DNA from: Microbispora rosea
GTDB lineage: Bacteria > Actinomycetota > Actinomycetes > Streptosporangiales > Streptosporangiaceae
DNA: 64,000 nt
NCBI RefSeq assembly: GCF_900156315.1
Contig: NZ_FTNI01000009.1
Span: 203,961 to 267,960 of the forward strand
Direction: 5' to 3'
Shown in pieces: positions 24,927 to 34,394 of this stretch. The notes beneath the pieces are model-generated. The model saw only the letters and a program-made list of their open reading frames with translations. It was not told where the DNA came from and did no database searches. The position numbers and the translations under genes are program-made. Position 1 is the stretch's first letter, and each line of letters starts with the position of its first letter.

Positions 24927-25670
24927 TCACCGGGGTCCGGGGGCGCGGCGGAAGAGGAAGGGCTGGCTCTCCCGGCCCGGCACGACGAACCAGCACTCGC
25001 CGGTGCTCTCGCTCGCCAGCAGCGAGAAGAACGCTTCGACGACCGTCTCGACGTCGAGGATCGGGAACTTCATCTCGTCCAGCAGCGCTTTGATGTCGCC
25101 GTCCAGGATCCCGGTGTCCGCGAACGACGGGCACAGCCCCTGCACCCGGATGCCGAGGGGCTCCAGCTGCGGGCCGAGCGAGCGGACGAGCCCGACGACC
25201 GCGTGCTTGTTGGCCGCGTAGACGGGATCCTGCGGAATGCCCACGATCCCCGCCATGCTGGCGGTCGCCACGATCACGCCCCCGGCCCGCATCGCCGGCA
25301 GCGCGGCGTGCACACCGAAGACGACGCCGTCGAGGTTGATCCCCATCACGCGCCGGTAGCGGGCGAGGTCGAAGTCCTCGCCGAGCCCGCAGCCCGAGGC
25401 GACGCCCGCGTTGAGGAAGGCGAGGTCGAGCCCGCCGTGCCGCTCGACCGCGAGCGCGACCGCGGCCTGGTTGTCCTCCAGCCGCGACACGTCGGTCCGG
25501 ACGAACGCGGCGCCGATCTCCTCGGCGGTGCGCGCGCCGGCCTCGGCGTCGACGTCCGCCAGCACCACGTGCGCGCCGTACGCCGCCAGGCGGCGGGCCA
25601 CACCCGCGCCGATGCCGCCCGCGCCCCCGGTGACGAGCGCGACCTTGCCGGAGATGTCGTCGATGTTCAC
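24927..25670 (-). CDS. Short-chain dehydrogenase/reductase
   Basis: The 247-residue Rossmann enzyme has the cofactor motif VTGGAGGIGAGVARRLA, an acidic residue after the second strand (LADVDAEAG, pointing to NAD+), NAG in LAFLNAGVA, the catalytic Ser in ATASMAGIVG and YAANK (Y-x-x-x-K). The GTG start overlaps the stop of the acyl-CoA dehydrogenase gene by GTGA, so the two are translationally coupled. It may oxidise a hydroxyacyl or alcohol intermediate in the same catabolic pathway. Confidence 0.88.
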   Translation of the reverse strand: MNIDDISGKVALVTGGAGGIGAGVARRLAAYGAHVVLADVDAEAGARTAEEIGAAFVRTDVSRLEDNQAAVALAVERHGGLDLAFLNAGVASGCGLGEDFDLARYRRVMGINLDGVVFGVHAALPAMRAGGVIVATASMAGIVGIPQDPVYAANKHAVVGLVRSLGPQLEPLGIRVQGLCPSFADTGILDGDIKALLDEMKFPILDVETVVEAFFSLLASESTGECWFVVPGRESQPFLFRRAPGPR

Positions 25671-26905
25671 AGCGGCAGCCCTCCCGTCGCGGACCTGGTC
25701 GAGCCGGTGGCCCGATAGGCCTCGATAGTGCGTTCGGCGATGCGCATCTGGTGGATCTCGTCGGCGCCGTCCGCGAACCGCGCCCATCGCGCGTGCTGGA
25801 ACATGTGCGCCAGCGGGGTGTCGGTCGAGTAGCCGAGCGCCCCGTGGACCTGGATGGCCCGGTCGACGATCCGGTTGAGGCTGTTCGCCACGAAGTGCTT
25901 GGCCATCGAGACCTCCGTGCGGAAGTCCTCACCCTTGTCGATCTTCGAGGCGGCGTGCAGGACCATGAGCTTGCACTGGTAGAGCTCCATGGCCGAGTCG
26001 GCGATCATCCACTGCACGCCCTGCTTGTCGGCGAGCAGCGACCCGTGGCTGAACCTGTCCAGGGCCCTGCCCACCATCATGTCAAGGGCCGTCTCCGCCT
26101 GCGAGATCCACCGCATGCAGTGCGCCAGCCTGGCCGGGCCGAGGCGGTACTGCCCCAGGCGGTGGCCGTTGCCCCGCCCGCCGAGCACGGCGGAGTCCGG
26201 CAGGCGCAGGTCGGTGATGACGATCTCGCTGTGGCCGGTCGAGCCGTGCATGGTCTCGATCTCGCGTACGTCGTTCCAGCCGTCGGCCGGCAGGTCCACC
26301 AGGAAGGCCGTGTTGGCGCCCCGCGCGCCCTCCGGCAGGTCGAACTCGGTCTTGGCGATCAGGATCGCGAAGCTCGCCCTGCGCGCGTTGGAGATGAACC
26401 ACTTGTGCCCGTTGATCACCCACTCGTCGCCGTCCTTCACGGCGCTCGTGCGGATGAGCGTGGGATCGGAGCCGGCCACCTCGGGCTCGGTCATCGCGAA
26501 GCACGACATCTTCACGCCGTCGAGCAGCGGCCGCAGGTAGCGCTCCTTCTGCTCGTCGGTGCCCCAGTGCAGCAGCGTGTGCATGTTGCCCTCGTCGGGG
26601 GCCGCGCAGTTGAGCACCCACGGTCCGAGCCTCGTCTTGGCCGCTTCGGCCTGCACCATGGCCAGCTCGACGTGGCCGAGGCCCATGCCGCCCCACTCCT
26701 TGGGCATGTGCGGCAGCCAGAGCCCCTCCTGCCTGGCCCTGCGACGCAGGTCGAAGATCGTGCGCAGGTACTCCTCACGGGTGAGGACCTTCTCCTCGGA
26801 GTCCTCGAACGGCTTGACCGCCGGGATCACCGTCTCCTGGACGAACGCCCGCACCCGCGCGCGTATCTCCTCGTGCTCGGGGGCGAGCGTGAAGTCGATG
26901 GCCAT
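25667..26905 (-). CDS. Acyl-CoA dehydrogenase
   Basis: The 412-residue flavoenzyme has the family blocks CFAMTEPEVAGSDPTLIRT, INGHKWFISNARRASFAILIAKT and a C-terminal QVHGALGYSTDTPLAHMFQHARWARFADGADEIHQ. The DEIH segment replaces the usual catalytic Glu-containing motif of other subfamilies. It resembles ACAD10/11-like and FadE-type enzymes acting on longer or branched acyl-CoAs. ATG at 26905 follows GGGAGGATC. The gene leads an operon with the SDR gene and is divergent from a TetR gene that probably represses it. Confidence 0.9.
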   Translation of the reverse strand: MAIDFTLAPEHEEIRARVRAFVQETVIPAVKPFEDSEEKVLTREEYLRTIFDLRRRARQEGLWLPHMPKEWGGMGLGHVELAMVQAEAAKTRLGPWVLNCAAPDEGNMHTLLHWGTDEQKERYLRPLLDGVKMSCFAMTEPEVAGSDPTLIRTSAVKDGDEWVINGHKWFISNARRASFAILIAKTEFDLPEGARGANTAFLVDLPADGWNDVREIETMHGSTGHSEIVITDLRLPDSAVLGGRGNGHRLGQYRLGPARLAHCMRWISQAETALDMMVGRALDRFSHGSLLADKQGVQWMIADSAMELYQCKLMVLHAASKIDKGEDFRTEVSMAKHFVANSLNRIVDRAIQVHGALGYSTDTPLAHMFQHARWARFADGADEIHQMRIAERTIEAYRATGSTRSATGGLPL

Positions 26906-27003
26906 GATCCTCCCTCGGGCACGGTAATGCGGCTGACACGTCAAATAATGCGATCGCCTGAAATACCGTATCCTTCGGGCGTACGAGCGACAAGGGAGGC
27001 GCG

Positions 27004-27645
27004 ATGCCGGCGGAGACGACGGTCCGGAGGCTCGTGGACGCCGCCGAGCGCCTGTTCGCCGAGCGCGGCATCGACGCCGTCTCGCTGCGCGAGATCAACG
27101 CCGCCGCCGGACAGCGCAACTCCACCGCGTTGCAGTACCACTTCGGCGACCGCTCCGGGCTGCTGAAGGCGGTGCTCGCCAAGCACCGGCCGGAGATCGA
27201 GGCGCGGCGTCACCAGCTCCTGGACGAGTACGAGGCACGCGGCCCGCTGCCGCCGGCCGAGGCGCTCCGCACGCTCGCCGCCGCGCTCGTCCGCCCGGCC
27301 GCCGCCAAACTGGCCGACCCCGGCGGCGGGCGCGACTACCTGCGCGTGATGGAGCAGCTGGTCCACCGCATGCCGCCCAGCCTCCCCGAGGACGGCGGCG
27401 GCAGCATCGGACGCTGGCGTGAGCTGGTCGCCCCCCTGCTTCCCCCGGCCGCCGTGCGCCTGCACCAGCGCTTCATGGCTATCCGCATGACGTACGTCGA
27501 GCTGGCCCGCCGCGCGAGCGGCCCCCCGGCGAGGGACGACCGCCTGTTCACCAGCCATCTGATCGACGTGGTCGCGGCGGTCCTCGCCAGCGAGGTCTCC
27601 GGCGAGACCGCCCGCCTCCTCGCCGAGCGCGAGCGGCGCCACTGA
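27004..27645 (+). CDS. TetR-family transcriptional regulator
   Basis: The 213-residue protein starts with the TetR helix-turn-helix: TTVRRLVDAAERLFAERGIDAVSLREINAAAGQRNSTALQYHFGDRSGLLKAVL. The ligand domain is helical and unassigned. Position, divergent from acyl-CoA dehydrogenase, suggests an FadR-like or AcnR-like repressor of lipid or isoprenoid catabolism responding to an acyl-CoA. No clear palindrome is seen in the 98-bp gap. The ATG follows GGGAGG. Confidence 0.9.
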   Translation: MPAETTVRRLVDAAERLFAERGIDAVSLREINAAAGQRNSTALQYHFGDRSGLLKAVLAKHRPEIEARRHQLLDEYEARGPLPPAEALRTLAAALVRPAAAKLADPGGGRDYLRVMEQLVHRMPPSLPEDGGGSIGRWRELVAPLLPPAAVRLHQRFMAIRMTYVELARRASGPPARDDRLFTSHLIDVVAAVLASEVSGETARLLAERERRH

Positions 27646-27737
27646 GACCGGTGCGGCGGTCGTCGCCGTTCTTTTGCCCTGTCTAGGGAATTCGCTGCCG
27701 GAGCGTGACGGCATCGGGGGCACACAGTCCATAGGAC

Positions 27738-27755
27738 GACCGCCGCGCGGCGGTC
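27738..27755. repeat. 18-bp perfect palindrome GACCGCCGC-GCGGCGGTC
   Basis: Perfect self-complementary sequence in the 235-bp gap between the TetR gene and the Pls-type synthetase. It could be a terminator stem without a loop, or an operator for the synthetase. The rest of the gap shows no convincing promoter boxes. Confidence 0.5.
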
Positions 27756-27880
27756 TCATCGGGCATCAGGAGATCCCACGGCGGACCTGATTCCGCGTCC
27801 GTCCCGCGGGTCGCGCCGGACGCTCTTCGTGCGCATCGACGAACCCGCCCACGCCATACGCGATCGGCCAAAGGGTGATC

Positions 27881-30800
27881 ATGCCGAGTCACGCATCGCG
27901 AACAGCACGGGCCGGGAACGGTTCGCGGATCTCGCCCAGGCGGTCACACGGACGGCTGCACCACGTCTTCGAGGCGCGGTGCGACCTGACGCCCGGGGCG
28001 ACGGCGCTGGAGTGCGGGCGGCTGAGGCTGACCTACGCCGCGCTGGACGCGCGGGCGAACCGGCTGGCGCACCTGCTGCGCGGCCTGCGGATCGGCTGCG
28101 GATCCCGCGTCGCGATCCTGCTGCCGAGGTCGGTGCACACATACGTGGCGCTGCTCGCGGTCGGCAAGGCGGGCGCGGCGTTCGTGCCGATCGACCCGCA
28201 GTCGCCGCCGGACCGGGTCGGCTACATCCTCGACGACGCCGGGGTCGACCTCGTGCTCACCACGGCGGACGGGTCGCCCGCCGTCGCGCCGGGCCACCGC
28301 GTGCTCGACCTCGACGCCTCCGCCGGTCTCGCCGCCGCCGCGCCGGCCACCCGCCCGCTCGACGGCGCGGCCGGCGACGATCCGATCGCGTACGTCATGT
28401 ACACCTCCGGGTCGAGCGGCCGGCCGAAGGGCGTCGAGGTGGCGCAGTCGAGCATCGGCAACTTCCTCGACGTCGTGCCCGGCCTGTACGGCGTGCGGCC
28501 GCACGACCGGGTCTACCAGGGGATGACGATCTCCTTCGACTTCTCCATCGAGGAGATCTGGCCGACGTGGTCGGCCGGGGCCGCCCTCGTCGCTGGCCCG
28601 GCAGACTTACCGCAGTTCGGCGCGGAGCTCGCGGACTTCCTGGACCGCAGCGAGATCACGGTGCTCTACTGCGTGCCGACGCTGCTCGCGACGATCCCGC
28701 GCGAGCTGCCACGCCTGCGCACGTTGATCGTCGGGGGCGAGCCCTGCCCGCCCCGCCTGGTGGAGCGGTGGAGCCGGCCGGGCCGCCGGATCCTCAACAC
28801 GTACGGGCCGACGGAGGCGACCGTCACCGCGACCTGCGCCGAGCTGCTGCCGGGGCGGCCGGTCACCATCGGCCGGCCGTTGCCGACCTATTCGGTGGTG
28901 CTGCTCGACGAGCGACGCGACCCGGTGCCGGACGGCGAGGTCGGCGAGATCTGCATCGGGGGGCCGGGCGTCGCCCGCGGCTACGTCGGCCGTCCGGACC
29001 TGACCGCCGACCGCTTCATCGAGCATCCGCTCGCCTCTGCGGGCGGGAGGCTCTATTGCACCGGAGACCTGGGCCGTGTGACCGCGACCGGGGACATCGA
29101 GTATCTGGGCCGCGCCGACTCCGAGGTGAAGATCCGGGGACACCGGGTGGACCTCGGCGAGATCGAGAACGTGCTGCTGGAGGACGCCGGCGTCGCCGAG
29201 GCCGTGGCCGCCCTCGTGCCCGTGCCCGGCGCCGCCGCCTCCACCGGCGAACTCGCCGCCTACGTCGTGCCCGCGCCGGGCGACGGGGACGGCGACGGCT
29301 ACCGGGCCCTCTCCGGGCGGCTCCACGACCGGCTGCGCCGCCGGCTTCCGTCGTACATGCTGCCCTCGTTCCTGGACGTCGTGGCCGCGCTGCCGGCCAT
29401 GCCCAGCGGCAAGGTGGACCGCCGGAGGCTGCCCCCGCCGACCGGCCGCCGCCTCGTGGGCGCCGGCCCGGTGACGCCCGCCGAGGGCGAGCTGGAGACA
29501 CACCTGCGCGCGGTGTGGGCCGAGACGTTCGGCCTCGCCCCCGAGGCGTTGTCGGTCGAGGCGGACTTCTTCACCGACCTCGGCGGTCACTCCCTGCTGG
29601 CGGCCAGCGTGGTGTCCCTGCTGCGCGCCGGTGAGATCGGCGCGAGCCTCGCCGTCCGCGACCTCTACGCCAACCCCACCGTGCGCGGCCTCGCCGCGCA
29701 CCTGATCGCCGCACGCCCGGGCACCCGTACGGGGGTGCCGGAGCCGGCCGCCCCGCCCCGCCCGGCTCCCCTGCGGCACGGCCGCCGCCGGATCGCGCCG
29801 GCCGGGGCCGCGCAGGGCGCGGTCATCTACGTGCTGCTGCTCGTGATCACGCTGCCGCTGTCCGTCACGTTGTACGGATGGACCAACCCTCGCCCGGTCC
29901 CCGGCGTCCCCAGGAGGGACGAGGGGTGGCTGCTGCTGCCCGGTCAGGGCGCCGAGCTGCTCTCCTCGCTGGCGCTGGCCGCGATGACCGCGTATGTCAT
30001 GGTGCACTGGCTGCTGCCGGTGCTGCTCGCCCGGCCGCTGACGGCCGGCGTCCGGCCCGGCCGATATCCGCTGTGGAGCGTCACCTACGTGCGGTTGTGG
30101 GCGCTGCAGCTGCTGCTGTCGGTCTCCCCGCTGCCGCTGCTGAGCGGCTCCCCGATGATGGGGGCGTACCTGCGGCTGCTCGGCGCGCGGGTCGGGGCCG
30201 GCGCCGCCGTCGCGACGGCCGACGTCAACCTCCCGGCGCTGCTGCGGATCGGCGCGGGCGCCTCGGTCGGATATCGCTCCTCCCTGCACGCGTGGCTGGT
30301 GGTGGACGGATGGGTGGTCGTCGCGCCCGTGGAGGTCGGTCCGCACGCGTTCGTCGGGAACGGCGCCGTGCTCGGCCCGGGCACGCGGGTCGGCGCCCAC
30401 GCCGGGCTCGGCGACCAGTCGGCGCTGACGCAGGGCGAGACGGTGCCGGAGGGAGCGCGGTGGGCCGGATCGCCGCCGAGCCGCGTGGAGTCGCTCGGGC
30501 CCATGGTGGAGACGATGCTGGGCGCCCCCGCCCCGGCCGGGTGGAAGGCGCGGCACGTGGCCGCGGCGGTGGCGGTCCTCTGCTGCCTCGAGGCGGTCGC
30601 GGTGGCCTCGATCGTGCCGAGCGTCCTGCTCGTCTGGGCGTCCGTGGCCGCTTGGGGTCTCGCGGCCGGCCCGGCCGCCGTCCTGGTGGCGGGCCCGCTG
30701 TACGTGGTCGTCGTCTGCGCGGCGGTGGCCGCCGGCAAGCGCCTGGTCCTGCGGAAGGCGCCGGTCGGCGTCCACCCGGCGCGTTCCTGGCTCGGCGTAC

Positions 30801-31933
30801 GCAAGTGGGCGGTGGACAAGCTCCTGGAGTTCAGCCTGCGGTCGACCAACTCGCTCTACGGCACGCTGTACACCTCCCCGTGGCTGCGGCTGCTCGGCGC
30901 GCGGGTCGGCCGCCGCTCGGAGGTGTCCACGGCCGCGCAGCTCGACCCCGATCTCCTGACGCTGAGGGAGGAGAGCTTCGTCGCGGACATGGCGAGCGTG
31001 GGAGCCGCGGGCTTCGCCCGGGGCCGGGTCGCCTTCCTGCCGACCGAGGTGGGCAGGCGGGCGTTCGTCGGCAACGCCGCGGTCATCCCGGCGGGCACGC
31101 GCATGGGACCGGGGTCGCTGGTGGGCGTCAGCACGATCCCGCCGCACGACGGCGTCCCCGAGGGCACCTCGTGGCTCGGCTCTCCCCCGATTCACCTTCC
31201 CGTGCGGCAGGACAGCGGCGCGTTCTCCGAGGAGCAGACGTTCCGGCCGCCCCGCCGGCTGGTGCTCCACCGCCTGGGCGTCGAGTTCTTCCGCGCCACC
31301 CTTCCGGCGACGCTGTTCGGCACCGGCTTCTACCTTTACCTGCTGGGCGTGCACGCGCTCGCCCGCGTCCTGGCCCTGCCCGCGGTCGTGGCCGCCGCGC
31401 CGCTCGTCGCCTGTGCGGCGGGGCTGGCGGTGATCGGCTGCTGCGCCGGGTTCAAGCGATGTCTCATCGGCGTCTACCGGCCGAGGGTGGAGCCGTTGTG
31501 GAGCAGGTTCGTCCGGCGCACGGAGTTCGTCACCGGGCTGTACGAGGCCGCCGCGGTTCCGGCCGGGGTCGCGCTGCTGGCCGGCACCCCGTTCCTCCCG
31601 CCCGTGCTGCGCTGGTTCGGGGCCCGCATCGGCAGGCGCACCTGCATAGCGACCACCTATATGACCGAGTTCGACCTGGTGGAGATCGGCGACGACGTCG
31701 CGATCGGATCGGGGGTGTCCCTGCAGACCCACCTCTTCGAGGACCGGGTCATGAAGATGTCCGCCGTGACCGTGCGGTCCGGCGCGAGCATCGGCGCCCG
31801 CGCCGTCGTGCTCTACGACTCGGTGGTGGGCGAGGACGTGTCGCTCGGCGCTCTGTCGCTGCTGATGAAGGGCGAGCGGCTCACGCCGGGCACGAGCTGG
31901 CGAGGCATTCCGGCGCAGGCCGCCCCCGCCTGA
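27881..31933 (+). CDS. Pls/PosA-family single-module non-ribosomal peptide synthetase (adenylation, carrier, membrane and beta-helix domains)
   Basis: The 1350-residue protein has an adenylation domain at about 20-520 (MYTSGSSGRPKGVEVAQS, NTYGPTEATV, RADSEVKIRGHRVDLGEIE, PSGKVDRR) and a carrier domain with phosphopantetheine Ser571 in DLGGHSLL. From about 640 on, membrane segments alternate with three beta-helix (hexapeptide-like) domains, each starting LLGARVG or WFGARIG and ending in a GSPP/RGIP turn. This is the ePL-synthetase (Pls) layout: one amino acid is activated and polymerised or linked through side-chain amides at the membrane. The pocket reads D-F-E-Y-I-G-T-V-T by my alignment to GrsA; the Glu would suit a basic amino acid, but this is tentative. 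ATG at 27881 follows AAGGG. Confidence 0.87.
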   Translation: MPSHASRTARAGNGSRISPRRSHGRLHHVFEARCDLTPGATALECGRLRLTYAALDARANRLAHLLRGLRIGCGSRVAILLPRSVHTYVALLAVGKAGAAFVPIDPQSPPDRVGYILDDAGVDLVLTTADGSPAVAPGHRVLDLDASAGLAAAAPATRPLDGAAGDDPIAYVMYTSGSSGRPKGVEVAQSSIGNFLDVVPGLYGVRPHDRVYQGMTISFDFSIEEIWPTWSAGAALVAGPADLPQFGAELADFLDRSEITVLYCVPTLLATIPRELPRLRTLIVGGEPCPPRLVERWSRPGRRILNTYGPTEATVTATCAELLPGRPVTIGRPLPTYSVVLLDERRDPVPDGEVGEICIGGPGVARGYVGRPDLTADRFIEHPLASAGGRLYCTGDLGRVTATGDIEYLGRADSEVKIRGHRVDLGEIENVLLEDAGVAEAVAALVPVPGAAASTGELAAYVVPAPGDGDGDGYRALSGRLHDRLRRRLPSYMLPSFLDVVAALPAMPSGKVDRRRLPPPTGRRLVGAGPVTPAEGELETHLRAVWAETFGLAPEALSVEADFFTDLGGHSLLAASVVSLLRAGEIGASLAVRDLYANPTVRGLAAHLIAARPGTRTGVPEPAAPPRPAPLRHGRRRIAPAGAAQGAVIYVLLLVITLPLSVTLYGWTNPRPVPGVPRRDEGWLLLPGQGAELLSSLALAAMTAYVMVHWLLPVLLARPLTAGVRPGRYPLWSVTYVRLWALQLLLSVSPLPLLSGSPMMGAYLRLLGARVGAGAAVATADVNLPALLRIGAGASVGYRSSLHAWLVVDGWVVVAPVEVGPHAFVGNGAVLGPGTRVGAHAGLGDQSALTQGETVPEGARWAGSPPSRVESLGPMVETMLGAPAPAGWKARHVAAAVAVLCCLEAVAVASIVPSVLLVWASVAAWGLAAGPAAVLVAGPLYVVVVCAAVAAGKRLVLRKAPVGVHPARSWLGVRKWAVDKLLEFSLRSTNSLYGTLYTSPWLRLLGARVGRRSEVSTAAQLDPDLLTLREESFVADMASVGAAGFARGRVAFLPTEVGRRAFVGNAAVIPAGTRMGPGSLVGVSTIPPHDGVPEGTSWLGSPPIHLPVRQDSGAFSEEQTFRPPRRLVLHRLGVEFFRATLPATLFGTGFYLYLLGVHALARVLALPAVVAAAPLVACAAGLAVIGCCAGFKRCLIGVYRPRVEPLWSRFVRRTEFVTGLYEAAAVPAGVALLAGTPFLPPVLRWFGARIGRRTCIATTYMTEFDLVEIGDDVAIGSGVSLQTHLFEDRVMKMSAVTVRSGASIGARAVVLYDSVVGEDVSLGALSLLMKGERLTPGTSWRGIPAQAAPA

Positions 31934-31952
31934 GAGATGTGCGAGGAACACC

Positions 31953-32681
31953 ATGGGATCCACCGGCGTACGCGGAGTCCTGGGCCGCCTCTTCCGCCAG
32001 GAGAAGGCCCCGCCGTCGAGCTCCGGACGGCCGATCGCGCTCGTCTACCGGGGCCCGGCCTCGCTTCCCGGCTGCTCGGAGGCGGTCGCCGGGTTGCTGG
32101 AGGGGAGTCGCTGGGGCTTCGACGTCCGCTACACGGGCCCGCACGAGGAGATCCCGCTCTCGGCGGAGGCGCTGGCCGCGGCCGCCGTGTACGCCCAGCC
32201 CGGCGGGGGTGACCTGGCACGCGGCTACCGGCACCTCAAGCGGCATCGCGGCCCGCTCCGCGACTTCGTCGCCCGCGGCGGCCGCTATCTCGGCTTCTGC
32301 CTCGGCGGCTACCTCGCAGGAGCCACCCCGGGCTTCGCCCTGCTGCCGGGCGACACCGACCAGTACATCGCCACGCCGGGCGCGACGGTGGAGGACGAGG
32401 AGGACACGCTCGTCGACGTGCGGTGGCGCAGCCAGGACAGGACCGTGTTCTTCCAGGACGGCCCCTGCTTCCTGCTCGAACCGGGCAACAGGGCCAGCGT
32501 CCTCGCCACCTACCCCAACGGCGCCGTCGCCGCCCTCGTCACGCCGTACGGCGCGGGCCGGGTCGCCGTGGTCGGCCCGCATCCGGAGGCCACCGACGAC
32601 TGGTTCACCGACGCCGGTCTGCCGGTGCGGCACGCGCAGGATCTCGCCCTCGACCTCGTGGACGCGGCGATGACCGGGTGA
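31953..32681 (+). CDS. BPL_N-domain protein with class I amidotransferase-like active site
   Basis: This 242-residue protein has a nucleophile elbow LGFCLGGYLAG with Cys116 and a later GPHPEATDDWF with His210 and Glu212, the Cys-His-Glu pattern of class I glutamine amidotransferase folds and of the N-terminal domain of yeast-type biotin ligase (BPL_N). A QPGGGDLARGY loop precedes it. It starts 19 nt after the synthetase stop with GAGGAA before the ATG, so it is almost certainly co-transcribed. Its role could be hydrolysis or processing of the polymer or its amide; that is inference. Confidence 0.75.
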   Translation: MGSTGVRGVLGRLFRQEKAPPSSSGRPIALVYRGPASLPGCSEAVAGLLEGSRWGFDVRYTGPHEEIPLSAEALAAAAVYAQPGGGDLARGYRHLKRHRGPLRDFVARGGRYLGFCLGGYLAGATPGFALLPGDTDQYIATPGATVEDEEDTLVDVRWRSQDRTVFFQDGPCFLLEPGNRASVLATYPNGAVAALVTPYGAGRVAVVGPHPEATDDWFTDAGLPVRHAQDLALDLVDAAMTG

Positions 32682-32731
32682 GTGACCCGTGTGACTCGTG
32701 CGAAAATCGCCATAAAAGTGACGAATGTGAC
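32682..32731 (+). repeat. Paired GTGAC direct repeats upstream of the M1 peptidase gene
   Basis: GTGACnnnTGTGACT occurs at 32682-32696 and again at 32718-32732, each pair with 9-bp internal spacing and the two pairs 36 bp apart. The tract overlaps the start of an AT-rich stretch before the M1 gene. It may be a binding site for a response regulator; chance is possible. Confidence 0.35.
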
Positions 32732-32771
32732 TAAATTACCGCTTTCCGGCAAAAATCCCCATTATGGGGGA

Positions 32772-34160
32772 ATGGTGCGTAAATTAGCCGCCCTCGCCGC
32801 GGGGCTCACCCTGATCGCGTCCTCGGCCGTTCCGGCCGCCCCGGCCGCCGCGGAGCCGGTCACCTTCCTCCCCGGGGCGGCGGGGACGGGCGACCCCTAC
32901 TATCCCCTCCAGGGCAACGGCGGCTACGACGTCGGGCACTACGACCTGCGCCTGCGGTTCGATCCCGACGGCCATAAGTTGGACGCCACCACGACGATCA
33001 CCGCGACCGCCGCCCAGAACCTGTCGCAGTTCAACCTCGACTTCTCCGGGCCGCCGATCAGCGGCGTACTGGTGGACGGCGCCCGGGCCGCATACCGGCG
33101 CGACGGCCAGGAACTGGTCGTCACCCCGCCGAACGGGCTGAGGGCGGGAAGCACGTTCACGGTCGCGGTCTCCTATGCCGGCGCCCCGAAGGCGGTCTCG
33201 GACGCGACCGGTCAGCAGGGATGGATCAGGACCAGGGACGGCGCGTTCGTGGCGTCCCAGCCGGACGGCGCGCGCAGCTGGTTCCCGGCCAACGACAGCC
33301 CGGCTGACAAGGCCACCTTCTCCTTCCGGGTGTCCGCGCCCGAGGACCTCACCGTGCTGGCCAACGGCGAGCGTACGGGGACCGACGGCGCGGACGACGA
33401 CGGCTACAGGACCGTGCGGTGGGAGATGAGGCAGCCGATGGCGCCCTACCTCGCCACGGTCGCCATCGGGCGCTTCGTGGTCAGCGAGGGCACGGTCGAC
33501 GGCATGCCCAACGTGACCGCCTACGACCCGTCGCTGGCGGACGAGTCGGAGAACCTGCACGACTTCACGGCGAAGGCGGTGGCCTGGGAGACCGGGCTCT
33601 TCGGCCCCTACCCGTTCTCCTCCACGGGCGGCATCGCCGACGGCGACGGCTCGGTGACCGCGCTGGAGACGCAGGGCCGGCCCGTCTACAGCGGCGGCCC
33701 GAGCGACAACCTGGAGATCGTGCACGAGCTGGCGCACCAGTGGTTCGGCGACAGCGTCGGCGTGCGCAGCTGGCGCGACATCTGGCTCAACGAGGGCTTC
33801 GCGACGTACGCCGAATGGCTCTACCAGGAGCAGCACGGCGGGCCGTCCGCCAAGGAGATCTTCGACCGGCACTACCGGAAGACCGGCCACTTCTGGCACC
33901 TGAAGACCGGCGATCCCGGCCAGGCGCACATGTTCGACGAGGACGCGGTGTATCTCCGGGGCGCGATGACCGTCCACGCCCTGCGTACGAAGATCGGGGA
34001 CAAGGTGTTCTTCCCGCTGCTGAAGACCTGGGTGCAGCAGAACAGGCACGGCACCGCGACCACGGCCGACTTCGTCGGCCTCGCGGAGAAGCTCAGTGGG
34101 CAGAACCTCCGCCCCTTGTTCGACGCCTGGCTCTACCAGGCCAAGAAGCCCGGCATCTGA
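32772..34160 (+). CDS. Secreted M1-family zinc metallopeptidase
   Basis: The 462-residue protein has a Sec-type signal peptide (MVRKLAALAAGLTLIASSAVPAAPAAA). It has the M1 zinc site HELAHQWFG at 318-326 (His318, Glu319, His322) with Glu341 in WLNEGF, 18 residues after the second His, and an N-terminal beta-domain (YDLRLRFDPDGHKL). The usual aminopeptidase GxMEN motif is replaced by a GSVTALETQ segment, so peptide specificity may differ. It acts outside the cell. It follows the Pls/BPL_N pair by 90 bp and could process the polymer, but it has its own AT-rich upstream region. GGGGG precedes the ATG. Confidence 0.9.
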   Translation: MVRKLAALAAGLTLIASSAVPAAPAAAEPVTFLPGAAGTGDPYYPLQGNGGYDVGHYDLRLRFDPDGHKLDATTTITATAAQNLSQFNLDFSGPPISGVLVDGARAAYRRDGQELVVTPPNGLRAGSTFTVAVSYAGAPKAVSDATGQQGWIRTRDGAFVASQPDGARSWFPANDSPADKATFSFRVSAPEDLTVLANGERTGTDGADDDGYRTVRWEMRQPMAPYLATVAIGRFVVSEGTVDGMPNVTAYDPSLADESENLHDFTAKAVAWETGLFGPYPFSSTGGIADGDGSVTALETQGRPVYSGGPSDNLEIVHELAHQWFGDSVGVRSWRDIWLNEGFATYAEWLYQEQHGGPSAKEIFDRHYRKTGHFWHLKTGDPGQAHMFDEDAVYLRGAMTVHALRTKIGDKVFFPLLKTWVQQNRHGTATTADFVGLAEKLSGQNLRPLFDAWLYQAKKPGI

Positions 34161-34169
34161 TCCCGGCGA

Positions 34170-34394
34170 CTATCGCTGGACCAGCATGGGCCGCACGCCG
34201 GGGATGACGGCGGTGCGGAAGGTGGCGTCGAGTTCTGCGGGGGTGGCGGAGATGTCGCCGTCCACCCAGGCGCGCAGCAGCGCCAGGAAGGCGCCGACCA
34301 CGCAGAGCACCAGGCGGTCGAGCGCGGGCGACGGCCGGGCGCCCGCGGCGAGGAGCTCCTCCCTGACCTTGCACGGGCCCTCTGCGCGCTCCCA
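34170..34394 (-). pseudogene. TetR-type regulator remnant (C-terminal fragment only)
   Basis: On the minus strand a frame ending in TAG reads WERAEGPCKVREELLAAGARPSP, then ALDRLVLCVVGAFLALLRAWVDGD and DATFRTAVIPGVRPMLVQR. This is like the last 70 residues of TetR/AcrR proteins. No HTH part lies upstream: the sequence before it is a low-complexity segment with no start in this frame. The gene therefore appears truncated, probably by deletion or rearrangement between the M1 and DUF6098 genes. This accounts for most of the 371-bp gap between those genes. Confidence 0.55.

Noticed and set aside
28607..31963. Open frame of over 1100 codons on the minus strand opposite the Pls-type synthetase
   Set aside because: It has no family motifs, is highly rich in Arg, Gly and His, and mirrors the strong coding signal on the plus strand.
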